The translations under genes and the position numbers were made by a program. From Rhynchosporium graminicola (Eukaryota > Ascomycota > Leotiomycetes > Helotiales > Ploettnerulaceae): a DNA stretch of 64,000 nucleotides. The stretch spans positions 124,001 through 188,000 of the forward strand of contig FJUW01000040.1 in assembly GCA_900074885.1 (NCBI GenBank). Direction: 5' to 3'. Of the stretch, positions 19,591-31,747 are shown one piece after another. The notes under the pieces are model-generated. The model saw nothing but the letters and a program-made list of their open reading frames with translations. It was not told the origin of the DNA and did no database searches. Position 1 is the first letter of the stretch, and each line of letters begins with the position of its first letter.

Positions 19591-22500
19591 TTACATATGC
19601 CCATCGCGCTCTTCTAGTTCCCTCATATACTTCACAAACGTTTTCTTGTGAGTCTACCCCAAGTTAGCACGGCAAGGTAGGAAGAAGGAGTCAACTAACC
19701 ATTCCCGCATATTTGCCTTCTCTTGTAACGCACACGTATCTCAATCCGAGCTTCACGAAGCACTCGTATACCAAGTCCATTGGAGACTGGATGTCCAATG
19801 CTAAAGGGGCCTAGACCGCAGTCAGTATTGTGCCAAAGTAGAGATGGTAGTGCATACTGGATCGATGTACGACGAGAAGTCTGTTGGATCGGACAGTGCC
19901 TCGTCATCAGAATCGTCAAAACTCGTTACCTTGGCCATAAGACACAAGGTTTCGGCTTCGTCTTCTAGATTGTCAAGAGCATATTCCAAATCGGGTGCTG
20001 GGATCAATCCAACAAGAACTTCATCCCTGATGATTGGTAGACCGCCATCTACCTCACCAGCTTGATGGAGGATCTCTAGCTTACGGCGAAGACTTCCAGC
20101 AGATACTAGTGGAGAGTTGGAAATATCAATAAGTCTCTCTCGCCTTACACGAGGCAGAATGTCTGCCAAGTCCGACGTGAAGACTGGCTTATGCTTGTTG
20201 TTGAGAAACGGGTAGGAGTTGAGATTCGTGAGCAGATCCTACAGTAATTAGTGAGTGGTTATACCTGAGATGGATGGTCGGCTTACATAAATACTAAGTG
20301 GTTCCATAAAATCGGCGGTCCATTTCGACACCAGAATTGCCAGGGAGAATGGCAAGACATAATCAAGACTACCCGTCAGTTCGAACAAAATGACTACTAA
20401 GGTTACGGATAATCTGGTGACACCACACATCGTGGAACCTGCTGCAATGAGTGCATATACACCAGGGGTAATACATGATTGTCCAGTAACATGAGCAGCG
20501 CAGTTCCCGAAAATAGGCGATGTTGGGAATCGAAGGACAGTCCATTGAATCAAATGTCCGATCAAACGCCCTCCTAGACCCCCGACAACCATTGATGGGA
20601 CGTAGATTCCAGCTGGGACTTTCTGCAAAGCTGTCAGCACGCTAAACTTGTCAGCTCGGGAGGATTCCGAAACTTACAATACCAAAGGTAATGATTGTGA
20701 GAATGCCTTTAATGAAGAAAGCGATTGCTAAAGTCACGACGATAGGGAATATTTCATCCATATCAGCTGGACAGAGGCCCATGTCGTCTGGCTTATTGAT
20801 ATCACACGGGCTTGCCAGATTGAAAAGCAACTTCGCAACCGGAATTTTTGTATACGGGTTCCAGTAGCTTACTAGGCCAGTGATCAAAGCAACCAGCATC
20901 ACTTCGGCAATTGGCCATTTCTTGATGACGGGAATCTTTCGAAATGACTTTGCCCATGACCGCGATGCTTTGATGAAGATGGCGCCTGTAGCTCCTCCCA
21001 AACTACCAACCGTAATGAACGCCGCAATCTCGAAGAATTCCCAATCCGTCAAATAACGAACCTCGAACATGACAACCTTACTGGTACCATATGGGTTGAG
21101 AAATTTCAGAGTCAAGGCTGCTGTGATGCAGCAGAAGAACGTTCGAAATAGTGTTTTCGCTGGGAAGAAATATGCCACCTCTTCAAGACAGAAAAGAACG
21201 CCGCCAATGGGAGCTCCAAATGCTACGGCAACACCTGCAGCAGCTGCTGCCGAGAGGACTTCTCTCCGCTTTCCATCGTTGTTGTCGTATTTGGAGAACA
21301 ATCGGCATGCAATGTTGCCTACACAAGTGGCGATGTGAACGAATGGTCCCTCTTTACCTAAGCTGAGACCGGAGGCAACACTAAGTATCAGTGCAAGAGT
21401 TTTGATGATGAGGGTCTTTGCTCCCAAGAATCCGTGAAGTACGAAGCCACTGAGGATCACACGGACTTCAGCCACTCCAGATCCAGCAGCGGAGTAGTAA
21501 ACCATGGGAGGCGCAAGGTTCTCTTCCGGAGCGAATACGGGGCTCGCTGTACCATCATCCTGGGGTACTTTTGGTTGAGTAGATGTAGCAGCTAGGTTTT
21601 CATCGAGGGTTGAAATGTGATATGTCGATGGTACAATGGTTTTGGTTGTAAGTGTCAACAGGCACGACAAGGTCGAAAAGGTTACAACAAGGCAAACAAA
21701 GATACCAAACTCAACGTATTTCTCGCTGACACCAGGTATCTGTACGAAGTTGGACCACGACTCCCAAGCATCGCAACGGTCCCCATCGGGGCAGCAGTTC
21801 TAGACGTCATGTTAGTCAGGCGGTCCCAGTATGGCATCAGACGAGCTTAGCAACAAATGCCGCAAATTCTGACAGTAGAACTTCGTAAAATTCCAAGTTG
21901 AAAAAAGAGGGAAAGTATGATTGCCGTGTAAGACGGGTATGTAATATCCCAGCTCTCCAGGCTTTGGCAGGGGTGGTACACCGCGAATGCGAAGGCGGAA
22001 GACTTGCCTTTTCACTGATCAAGAAACCACTTGAACAGTAGCCATCCTTCCAGTCAAAGACCGGAGCTTCTGAGACATCCACTACATAGGCAATCGAAGC
22101 CGTAATGATTCCCACCACAGCACTCAGTATCCAACCTTGAGCTCCGTCGAATGTGGCTTTCACTCGACCTCGGAAATCCTTCCGACTTCGAAGAGCTTTG
22201 ACTCGATGGGCGTCTGCAATGCTATCGTGCACCCAGTCGGTAGAAGTAAATTGATCGTACCAAACTCGATCATCGGGGTATATAGAGCTTTTAGACTCTC
22301 GCATTGAGTCCATATGTTTCCGGTCCGACTTTAAAGCTGTAACTAGCCGTGCTCCCCAGGAACCAGCACGGCTGTGGTGTCGGGAACCTCGCAGACTTCC
22401 TGGAGCGGTTGAATTAATCTCCAAAATGCGAGACGTAGGGGAGCTGCCATACCATTTATACTTTGATGGCTCGATAGCCGTAGGAGTCTTGGAGGCTCTG

Positions 22501-22717
22501 CTGCAGACTGAAGTCGAATCCTGGATCGTCCTGCACTAGGTAGAAGAGGAGTTCTCTCATCAGAGATACTGCTATGTGTACGAGTCAAGGCAGTCCTCCG
22601 GAAAGTAGGTGAGGGCGGCGATGAGGAGTCCGCAGAATCGGGGATGGCTGGCGTCATGATCAAATTCTCGGGAAGATGGCCAGCACGACTTGAGCTGGAT
22701 GGTGGAGGGCGAGACAT
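19591..22717 (-). CDS. ClC-family chloride/proton exchanger with CBS domains
   Basis: Seven exons (22717..22453, 22399..22008, 21799..20678, 20622..20287, 20238..19858, 19810..19700, 19653..19591) join to 889 residues. Selectivity motifs are GSGVAEV (GSGIPE type), GKEGPFVH with the gating glutamate, FGAPIGGVLFCLEEV (containing the glutamates expected of an exchanger) and TFGIKVPAGIYVPS. Two C-terminal CBS segments follow (SNSPLVSAGSLRRKLEIL, and APLALDIQSPMDLVYE ending RYVCVTREGKYAG). The N-terminal ~200 residues are disordered and Ser-rich. The fold and length resemble yeast Gef1/CLC-3-type endosomal exchangers. Intron 2 (22007..21800, 208 nt) uses a GC donor (AAG|GCAAGT), the only choice that keeps frame. 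An in-frame ATG at 22933 could extend the N-terminus, but I prefer MSRPPPSS at 22717. Confidence 0.9.
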
Positions 22718-24127
22718 TTTGACATGCAACAAGCGAAGGACTACATGCTGTGCCGCGACGGTGTGAATGAGGTACTTGTAGCTATTCCAATGAACAAGAG
22801 AAAGTGGGATCGAGAGCTCTTGGGCAAGAAGGAGCGCTCGCCCATGTTGAGTATCCGTCGAGGTGGAGTCAGTCAGTCGATCTCGAATCTTATCTGCCCT
22901 GTCGTCGTACAGTAGCTTCCCTTCCCTGTACATAAAACATGCGGCGGCTCGTGTTAGAAGCAGAGATGCCAAATTAAATTGCCCGCCTCACCGCACACCT
23001 ACCGGTATATAAGTGACAGAATGACTGACTTGCCGACTTACCGACTGATCTACTAGTATTGTGAATCAAGCAACGTGTTGACGTGTTGAAGGGGGGGGGG
23101 AGGGTCGGGGGCCGTGAACCGCGTTACAAGATCTAGGATCGGTCCAGGATCGGGATGTTTTAAAGGCAGAGGCAGAGATGCAGCCATTCTCGTTTGATAA
23201 CTGCCATGGTTGGCCAGTCGGAATGCCGAAGGCTACCGACCCTCTACCGCAGTGGTCTTGTGCTACGCTCGAGGGAGGCTGGCTGAGGCTGGGAGGCTCA
23301 TGTGACAGCTGTAGAACATCACGAGCTTGCTGTTACAGGCTTAGCTTATCTGCTTGGGTAAGGTAAGGTAGCTCGCCATTCCCCGTATGCGTATGCACCT
23401 GGGTAGTTGGGTACAATCATCAAACCGTGGAATGACTGTCATTTAATAACGTCTGGCGCTATAGCCGCGGCGGAGAATGCTTGCGACGATCAAACCAGCG
23501 GCCCCGATCAATCACCGGTGTACAGTACCTACCTACAGTACTAAGTAAACAGAAGATCAGGGTGAACCCCGCCTGAAGCGAGATGAATCTAGCGCGGTGT
23601 TTATTTTATGACTGGCATGTGCTTATATACCTACCTACTCGTGTCAGCACTTTGGTCTTTGTGTCTCCATGATCATTCACTAATGAATGAGAACTTCCAG
23701 TTGTAGCTCACAACCTTATGTTCTGCTGCTGACTTTGAATTTTATAGTGGGCAGCTTAAGGTATTCATTCCTCTAGCTTTCCCAGACCGTCAAAAATCGT
23801 GCTGGTGAGAAAGTGCTGTACTGCTGGCATGGCCTCACAACTGTCCTTTCAAGTCATTAAAGTCCTGTAATATCTTTTTGACTTATTAAGCCCCTCGAGT
23901 AGATGGGCTGTATCATTTCGTTTGAGTAAATCGGAGTAGTAGTGTAGACAATGGATACCAGAACGAGTTCAGCTTCCCCAGAGATGAATTTGGCCTGCCT
24001 TGGGTAGCTTACGTAGCAACAACTCTCTAGATACCAACGTAAGCAAGACCCAATCAAGTCTCCCTACCAAAAACTCAAGTCCGACAACAAAGTCAACAAC
24101 TGCATCAGACTAGAATCACCTGGAAAC
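22718..24127. other. Intergenic between divergent ClC and IAH1 genes
   Basis: A long G run lies near 23088-23100. Open frames on both strands are short and motif-free. This should contain both promoters. Nothing else was recognised. Confidence 0.45.
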
Positions 24128-25142
24128 ATGACGAGCAACAAGTTTCCCCAACTCGTTCTCCTGGGAGACTCGATAGTCCAGTTCACGAGTTATCTTCCGC
24201 ATGGTGTTTCCTTTGGAGCGGGTTTGACTGAGCGTAAGGCAATTGATTATCTTTCAGCTTATATCCCTTTCGAGACCTCCACACCCACACGACCATGTGA
24301 GACTCAAGCTGAACACACCTTACAGATTGCATGCGAAGACTGGATGTCGTCAATCGGGGCCTGGTATGGACACACCCTCAGCTTTGTGTCTCCATCAAAA
24401 TTGACCATCTGTATAGAGTGGGTACAACACAGCGAATGTGTTGGTTATCCTTCAGGATCTTATTCCAACTCCAGCATCTGCCAAGGTTGAGTATTTGGTA
24501 AGTACATGCAAGGCCTATGTTATGTTCAGATGTTTTCCCTTCGCCCAAGTGCTCCCATTTTACTTTCCCAGAACCCAATATTCTTCAAGCAAGCCTGACT
24601 GTTCATAGCTTATACTCCTCGGAGCCAATGACGCTTGTCTTCCACACAGTCCATCCAAGCAACATGTAGCACTGGAAAGCTACCGAGCAAATCTCAAGAC
24701 AATACTCACCCATCCCTCTGTCACGGTTCATGCTCCAAAAATCCTTCTTGTGACCCCACCACCAGTCAATGAGGTTCATCTCCAAGAAAACGACATAGCA
24801 AAAGGATATTCGGACCTCACTCGTCTCCAAAAAGTTACCGCTCAATACTCCGACGTTGTCCGAGAGCTAGCTACAGAATTTAAAGACAGGAATGTTGTTC
24901 TCGTGGATCTGTGGGCAGCTTTGGTGAAGGAATGCGCTAGACTGACCCCCGACTATGTAGACGATGGAAATGTAATTGGTACACTGGAGAAGGGTGATAG
25001 CGTAGGCTTGCGGAGCCTTTTGCTTGATGGGTTGCATCTCACTGGCGCAGGATACAAAGTGTTTCTGGACATAGTACTCCCTATTATAGGGCCAGAATGG
25101 GCAGAAGAATCAGAACTCGATCCAAAGTGGATCTTCCCGTGA
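24128..25142 (+). CDS. IAH1: Isoamyl acetate-hydrolysing esterase, SGNH/GDSL hydrolase
   Basis: Exons 24128-24233, 24326-24363, 24417-24497 and 24609-25142 give 252 residues; the introns use GTAAGG, GTATGG and GTAAGT donors. SGNH blocks are complete: block I LVLLGDSI with the nucleophile near Ser15, block II glycine in RRLDVVNRGLSGYNT, block III LILLGANDACLP with Asn, and block V DGLHLTGAGY with the Asp/His pair. The length and VNRGLSGYNT segment match the Iah1 subfamily, which hydrolyses short-chain acetate esters in yeast. The middle exons are short (38 and 81 nt) and only this splicing gives the conserved motif. Confidence 0.9.
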
Positions 25143-26424
25143 GTCTTCTGAGACCCTATTCAGATCAGCCTTAATCTGACTGACTATATCAGTCATTGGA
25201 CTAAAGCCCCCAGAATTGATAGATCCTAATCAAGTAACAAAGTTCTAAGAGAGACTTGTTAGAAGATGAGACAATACATTAGTGCGAGGGGGGATGGACC
25301 AGTTTCCTGATTGCTAGAGTTGCGAGAACACATTGGCTCAAGGGCGCTATTTTACTGCGAATCAGTAGAAAATTGTTTGAAAAAGTCTCATAATTCACAA
25401 TTGCTTTTCAAAAATGAAAGTGTGAAGTTGAACGTCGGACTGATGATAGCTCTGCCATTCCCCTAGGTTGCTGCAACATCCCTGTTGGCAATGCTGTACT
25501 GAACTTCGAGGGCGGGTAGCCTAAAACTGGCGTGGCCCAGAAACATCACCGCCACAACTTCCCTTAACTGCACTTCGATACTATTCAGATCCTCCATCAC
25601 AACATCAGGCACACTCTACTGCTCCTTCAGCCGAATCAAACATCTCCCATACACAATCCTTTGGATCCAAAACTAAGATAGTCCGCTTCCGCTCTACCAG
25701 TAACCACTAAGCTCCCGTCCACTTCCTTCTGTCACCAACCCATCTTCAAACGCAACGTAGAGCAATTCCCAGTGAACCCTTGTTCTCCCACTTTGGTGCC
25801 GCTTCAAACTTCATACCATCATCCATCTTGAAAAATTCCCACTGCTCATCCATCACAGAAACGGATTGGTAGATTTATCGTCTATTCCCTCCGCTAAGGA
25901 GACTCAATCTACTAAACCTCTGCGCCCACCGCAATTTCGACACGCAGCATCTACAGATTTGCGACTCTGCGACATAGAAGTTCAGGCACCCTCGGCGATC
26001 ACCAAACAGGGGAGTGGCAGACGGTCGTAGGTATATGCTGTGGGAGAGGCCACAATCGTGAGACTCGACTGCAAACGAGGGATAAAGTGAAGGAGGGATA
26101 CAATCTCCACTAGGCACACGCGTTGGAGGATCTGGTAGAACATTTTGTCTGCGGATTGAAGGAACCTAACAAGGACGAACCGCACGGGTTATTACTTTCG
26201 AAATCAATCGCGGGCTTTCAGCAAACTCAAGGTCCTGCCTTTTCCGCTCAGAAAATACAATATCTCATCGACAACCAACTCTCTGATTGACCCACCGAAC
26301 ACGACTCCGTGATTTGTTCAGACAAAAACACCGTCCTTTTGTAATAGTCGCACCTGACACTCTGGTTCAACACACCGAGCATCACCAGTGTTCCTTTCAT
26401 CTGGCGAACAAACGGTGGCTGGGC
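25143..26424. other. Intergenic with a possible decayed minus-strand gene
   Basis: Minus-strand frames at 25875-26185 (containing PSGDCIPPSLYPSFAVES) and around 25700-25870 (MDEQWEFFKMDDGMKFEA) look coding in composition but are broken by stops and not recognised. They may be a pseudogene of an unknown family. The region just upstream of 26425 should be promoter and 5' UTR of the next gene. Confidence 0.3.
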
Positions 26425-28341
26425 ATGGAGTCGCATTTTACTGCTTCTCGAGAAGACTTGTATCATGTTCAGATGGACGTCAAGCACGTCCAAGCTGTAC
26501 AAAACAACCATGCTGACCGCCTCATGCGATTAGAAAGACGTCAGGCCGATGACGCTGCTCTGAAATCCGTTTGGGGTCCCAGTCCACCATTTCCCGGAAT
26601 TCTGAGTGGCACTCCTCAGCAGGGTAAGTTATTTGCACTCATTAATCATACCGTGTCTAACATTTGGAAAGGCCCTGTTCATAGTTCTTCAAATGATGTT
26701 TTCGACGACTTTGATGATGAGCAAGGACAGAATCTCTTAGGAGGTCTACACATAGAAGCTGATGAAGAACCAGTCAGGCGCGGTGCGTCCAGAGCTAACA
26801 GTGTGCGATTTGATGTCAGTGCTTTACAAGGATCGAATTGGGCAGTAGGATCACGAAATTCTGGAGAGTTTGCACCTACTCGACCCAACAGCGGATTTGG
26901 AAGTCACCCAATGACGGAGCGGTCGTTTTCTTACAAGTCTGATGGAAGACATAGCTCAGCAGGCCACTCGGTTCATTCAGCATCCGGACGAACAAGTAGC
27001 TTAGGACTAGACACGAACTTCATGATCGGTGGTCAAGATGACGATTCGCCTCTAGACACCCCCGATCCACCACCAGGATTGTTCATTTTGGGATCTGTGC
27101 CCTCGATCATCCGTTGTTGGTTGACAGCAGACTTCTCGCATAATTCACTTCTCTATGCTGCTGTTTGCACAGGTTCTCAGAGATCGATTCTCGACTATGG
27201 TCTTGTCAAGGACCTTGGACTGGCAGATCAAGTGCATAGAAGCTCAAATGGCCGGAAGACAATTAAGCTTCCTGTTTACCTCCCCGAAGCAATCATCACT
27301 CAGCCAACTTCAAGATCTAGCAGTCCAGCTCCGCATCTCCCAGCTCTCTCAGCCGATTTTGAGATTGTGGGAATGACCCAACGGAGTACAATGTCCGACC
27401 GTAAGAAGATCCAAGTTTTCCTTGGCAGTGATACTCTTCGAGCTCATAATGCGGACATTCTTTTCTCTCAGAACGTCATGGTGCTATTTGGCGACGACCG
27501 GAGCAAGCTCTCCGTTCCGTTTGTTAGACCGGAGGATGAGAACACGTTCAAGAATTTGACGACTATGAATGTCATGCCTGAGAGGAACGAGTTGAAGGCA
27601 ACTGCTCCGGCATTCACTCCCACGGAAAACAAGCCAAAGATTGAGCCCACTCCTGATGCTGTCAGGTCTGCTTTGACAGCTGGTGTGGAAAGTGTTGCGA
27701 GGTCGAGTAATAACAAGATTGTGACCCCGATTGAGTCTCAGTTGCCTCTCCATGCCACTTTTGCTGTGGATGAAAATGCCCGTGAGCGAGCTTCGAGCGT
27801 GAAGTTAGACAGCGCGGATGTGAATGGCAGTGTGACGGCTTCCGAGAAGCATCATGACAGCTCGACTGCTGATCCAGAACCCTCGGACCTCCCAACCACC
27901 GAATCATCTCGGCAGGAATCTTCTGGTGGTATTTGGGGATCTTGGCGCCAGTCAGGCTCAGTAAATGGCAGCGAGACAGAATCAATCAGTGGATATCAGC
28001 GAGCCACAAGAGGAGGAAGGAGCATGAAGGTCTTGAAACCAGCAACCAAACCAGCCACCCCAATAGCTGTCCCACTTCGATCCGCGTCTGCAGCTCGTTC
28101 AATGTCCACCTACGAACCAGCGCCCGCACCTCGCGCATCCGGAGAGCTGAGACGAAAGAGCCAGGTCAACGGAACGGAAAATGTCCCTCTGAGATGGGAG
28201 ACTAAGCGGACAAGTTCAGAGGAGCACAAAGCTACGCGCACTATCGCGACAGTTCCTAGATCGTCGAATCCAATTGGAGGTGCGTCTGCTTTTGCGTGGA
28301 TGAACCCAGGAAAGCCCAAAGCGTCCGCCACGGCGGAATAG
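26425..28341 (+). CDS. Conserved fungal protein with a retropepsin-like domain (622 aa)
   Basis: The start is the ATG at 26425 (MESHFTASREDLYHVQMD); the open frame upstream has no ATG. A 48-nt intron (26624-26671, GTAAGT..TCTAACATTTGGAAAG) is very probably removed, although it is a multiple of three and stop-free. The N-terminus contains a short coiled coil (QNNHADRLMRLERRQ). The centre (about residues 210-370) reads APGLFILGS-like, then RCWLTADFSHNSLLYAAVCT and GSQRSILDYGLVKDLGL, then KIQVFLGSDTLRAHNADILF. This follows the strand order of retropepsin-like aspartic proteases, but the usual D-T/S-G is C-T-G. The C-terminal 250 residues are disordered and Ser/Thr-rich. I remember Pezizomycotina homologues, often mislabelled ubiquitin hydrolase. 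Function is unknown. Confidence 0.7.
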   Translation: MESHFTASREDLYHVQMDVKHVQAVQNNHADRLMRLERRQADDAALKSVWGPSPPFPGILSGTPQQGKLFALINHTVSNIWKGPVHSSSNDVFDDFDDEQGQNLLGGLHIEADEEPVRRGASRANSVRFDVSALQGSNWAVGSRNSGEFAPTRPNSGFGSHPMTERSFSYKSDGRHSSAGHSVHSASGRTSSLGLDTNFMIGGQDDDSPLDTPDPPPGLFILGSVPSIIRCWLTADFSHNSLLYAAVCTGSQRSILDYGLVKDLGLADQVHRSSNGRKTIKLPVYLPEAIITQPTSRSSSPAPHLPALSADFEIVGMTQRSTMSDRKKIQVFLGSDTLRAHNADILFSQNVMVLFGDDRSKLSVPFVRPEDENTFKNLTTMNVMPERNELKATAPAFTPTENKPKIEPTPDAVRSALTAGVESVARSSNNKIVTPIESQLPLHATFAVDENARERASSVKLDSADVNGSVTASEKHHDSSTADPEPSDLPTTESSRQESSGGIWGSWRQSGSVNGSETESISGYQRATRGGRSMKVLKPATKPATPIAVPLRSASAARSMSTYEPAPAPRASGELRRKSQVNGTENVPLRWETKRTSSEEHKATRTIATVPRSSNPIGGASAFAWMNPGKPKASATAE

Positions 28342-29558
28342 ATGAATCTTCTTCTTCTCTCTTTGCAAGATATGCATGCGGCGCAGGCTGCCCAGCTGTG
28401 ATTTTGGCCCAACGTGTGGGGCCATCTTATTGTACGCACCGCATTAGATTAGCTTAGTAGCCAATTGAGACTGAAGTGAATATTTATCTATGCTTAATAT
28501 ACAGAAGATTGAGCTGTATTAAGCACCCTCTTCTGATATTCCTTTTCGCGCTCGGCTAAAATGATTCACAAGCGAGGATAAACAAATGAGTTTCATGGTA
28601 ACACATAACATGCAGATTGAATACGAACACTTATCCCTTCCTGCCTTGACCTGTGGACATTAGCCTGATTTCGTAAAACCTCTAGCTTAGGTATATTCTT
28701 GATATTGTCAAGCAAGTTCAGGTCCAATACGGACAGCCTTCGAGCCAAAAATCCCCTTCTCCAAGGAGGTCTAAAGGTGGAAAAGCCTGATCATTAAACA
28801 GATGGGGTCCTAGCCACGCTTCTCGGACAAGTACATCTATGCAAAGCAAAGCAGGCGGCAAATGACGAGGCTTGCACATTAGCACAGCTGTGCATCAAGT
28901 GGATTGAACAAGGTGTAGCTGATAAAAACTGCAAGAGAAAAAGATCGTGAAAGAGTCTTTAGAGAATGGGCGTGGGGATAGGATGTGATACGGGCTCGGG
29001 CCAGGTGGATCTGATGTTTAGGAATGGGTTGAGATTGGATGGTATTTGTTTGTACCTCCGAGGAGCAGTCTACTGGTAGAGTATGTCTTATCAAATCCAA
29101 GTTAGTGGTATCAAATGAGAGAGACAGAGCAAGCCTTTTCTGGTGAGCTCACTGGTGTTTGTGTAGAGGATGAAGACTTGCGTATTCATCACTTTCAAAT
29201 TCGTTGTTGCATTGTTTTGTTTCATCTTTCAAGGCGACCGAGCAAGCGAGATTGGGGAAAGGGAGAGAGAGGGAGGGGTCAACAACCCCTGCCATAATCT
29301 GCTGTAGCTTGCAAGGTGCAGTGCCGTGCATTAACCTTATCTTATCGGGGGACAAGGGTCATCATGCATGCGCGTAAAAAATTATCGGTGCTCTTCACCC
29401 CTCCGTTCAACATTTTGCTCCTTGATATTTCCGACTCTTGAATATTTCTCCATTCCTTATCCTCACTTAAAGCAAATCAATTGACCAGAAGATCCCGAAT
29501 ACTCCTACGCTTTATCAATCTTCCCCAAATTACCATACCAGTCCTCAAATCAGACAAT
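28342..29558. other. Intergenic before ARG1
   Basis: No gene was recognised. Short frames at 28879-29355 lie opposite each other without motifs. The final 150 bp contain the presumed ARG1 promoter. Confidence 0.45.
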
Positions 29559-31409
29559 ATGGCTAAGGACAAGGTAGGCAGGGAATGTTTGGTTGAGTCA
29601 CCGCTCTTGTTGACATGGTTAGGTCTGTCTCGCATACTCGGGTGGTCTTGACACTTCTTGCATTCTGCAATGGTTGATTGAGGCTGGCTACGATGGTAAG
29701 CTCTTCTTTGACCAATTCCTCGAAATTCCCTAGCTAATTGATCAAATAGTTGTCTGCTTCATGGCCGATGTCGGTCAAGAAGGTAAATACAAACTCCAAA
29801 TCCCACAGCCACCCACCCACTATACTTCCAATAAATATACTGCAAAAAGAAAAGAGACTAACGGGGTGATTCAAAAAGAGGACTTCGAGGCTGCTAAGGC
29901 CAAGGCATTGAAGATCGGTGCCGTTGCATGCTACATCGAGGATCTACGAAAGGAGTTCATTGAGGAGCTCTGCTTCCCTGCCGTCCAATGCAACGCCATC
30001 TACGAGAACGTCTACCTACTCGGCACATCTCTCGCGCGTCCGGTTATCGCCAGAGCTCAGATCGCTGTTGCACAGAAGGAGAAGTGCTTTGCTGTCAGTC
30101 ACGGATGTACTGGAAAGGGTAACGACCAGGTCAGATTTGAGTTGGCATTTTATGCTCTCCAGCCTAAGATCAAGGTCATTGCTCCTTGGAGAGACCCGAC
30201 ATTTTACGAGCGTTTCCCAGGTCGTGATGCCCTTTTGGATTATGCTGCCGCTACTGGTATCCCGGTTAGCAGTACCAAGAGCAAGCCTTGGTCAATGGAT
30301 GAGAACTTGGCCCATTGCTCCTATGAAGCTGGTACGTTTGAACCCTTCAAGTCTAAAGCTTTGACTTCTGTGACTTGGAGGAGCTTGGCACAATGTTAAA
30401 TTTCTGATATTAACTAATTTGTAGGTATCCTCGAGGACCCTGACACTACCGCACCATCCGACATGTGGAAGCTCGTAAGTTGACCCTTCAGACACTCTCC
30501 CTCATAAGCTATTACTTGTTGTTCGGGGCTCTTAGACCCTCATGATATACTACGTATAGAAGGAGAACTTCTGCTAATATTCTTCGCACAGACTGTTGAT
30601 CCCTTGGATGCCCCAGATAAGCCAGAGGACTTCACCCTTTTCTTCGAGAAGGGACTTCCGACCAAGCTGATTATCGGCAAGAAGACCATCACCGATTCAG
30701 TCGAGCTGTTCTTGGAGGTTTGTGACCTGTTGAACTGCGTTTGATTCACATTTCTAACATGACTCCTAGGTCAATGCCATTGCCCGTCGTAACGGTGTTG
30801 GTCGTATTGACATCGTCGAGAACCGATTCAGTAGGTCTCTTTCCCAGCCTACTCTTGTCCTCGCTAATTACAATCAGTCGGTCTCAAGTCCCGTGGATGT
30901 TACGAGACCCCAGGTCTTACCTGCCTCCGTGGCGCTCACATCGATCTCGAAGGTCTCGTTCTCGACCGTGAAGTCCGCGCTCTCCGTGATCAGTTCCTTA
31001 CCTTCAACTACGCCAAGATCCTCTACAGTGAGTTCTCTCTTTGTCAACCTTCAAGAAAACTTTTCTAATTTATCAATCAGACGGTCTCTACTTCTCCCCA
31101 GAACGCGAATTCCTTGAGCAAAGCATTGTTGCTTCCCAGAAGGACGTCAATGGTCAAGTCAGATGCCGTGTCTACAAGGGAAGCTTCTCTGTCCTTGGCC
31201 GCTCTTCAGAGACCTCTAAGTTGTACGATGCATCTGAGAGTTCTATGGATGAGATTGGTGATTTCGCTCCTTCCGAGACTGGTGGATTCATCACTGTATG
31301 CTATCCCCAATCCTCTGCCAATGATTCAATACTGATAGCTTCACAGGTCCAAGCCATTCGCCTCAAGAAATACGGTCAGGCAAAGGCTGATGCTGGTGAG
31401 CGTTTGTAG
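29559..31409 (+). CDS. ARG1: Argininosuccinate synthase
   Basis: Ten exons (29559-29573, 29623-29695, 29750-29782, 29879-30331, 30425-30474, 30592-30717, 30770-30830, 30878-31027, 31081-31295, 31347-31409) give 412 residues, normal for the family. The enzyme condenses citrulline and aspartate with ATP in arginine synthesis and acts in the cytosol. The ATP pyrophosphatase loop is [30 protein letters not shown] binds substrates; [13 protein letters not shown] and RGCYETPG are also diagnostic. Nine introns are many for a fungal housekeeping gene and several exons are tiny. The bZIP (Gcn4/CPC1-type) heptamer TGAGTCA occurs inside intron 1 at 29594-29600. Confidence 0.96.
29594..29600. promoter_or_regulatory. 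Gcn4/CPC1-type motif TGAGTCA in ARG1 intron 1
   Basis: It is a perfect match to the TGASTCA consensus used by general amino-acid control regulators, and arginine genes are known targets. A 7-mer is expected by chance several times in 64 kb, so only its position makes it notable. Confidence 0.3.
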
Positions 31410-31747
31410 ATGGTGATATGATAGATAATGATATGAAATGATGCTCAGGGGGCTGGAAGGCGTTTGCCCATCTCCAAGAATGTCTCGCCAAAAGCTGTAT
31501 TGAAAAAGATGCGCAGGAGATGGAGGAGGTACACTTTTTCAAAAGCGTTGAGAGTCTGTAGCGGCAATGTAGCATAAGAAATTGCAGACTTTGACGTACC
31601 CTCACCTTTCCTGAACGAACATCCAAGACCCGGGGAGAAGATATATACCGTCAGAGTTTAGTGTTTGTGTGATTGCCATGTGATCCGTGTGGATTCGCAC
31701 TGGCGATATCGATCGACGTGGAGATTTTTAGAAGGAAAGTCTTTGGT
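31410..31747. other. Convergent 3' intergenic region
   Basis: This lies between the ARG1 stop and the C-terminal end of the AIM9-like pseudogene. No feature was seen. Confidence 0.5.

Noticed and set aside
24750..25142. Use of the 130-codon downstream ATG as a separate gene
   Set aside because: The frame is only the end of the IAH1 exon 4; the GDSI and GAND blocks lie upstream and are needed for an SGNH hydrolase.
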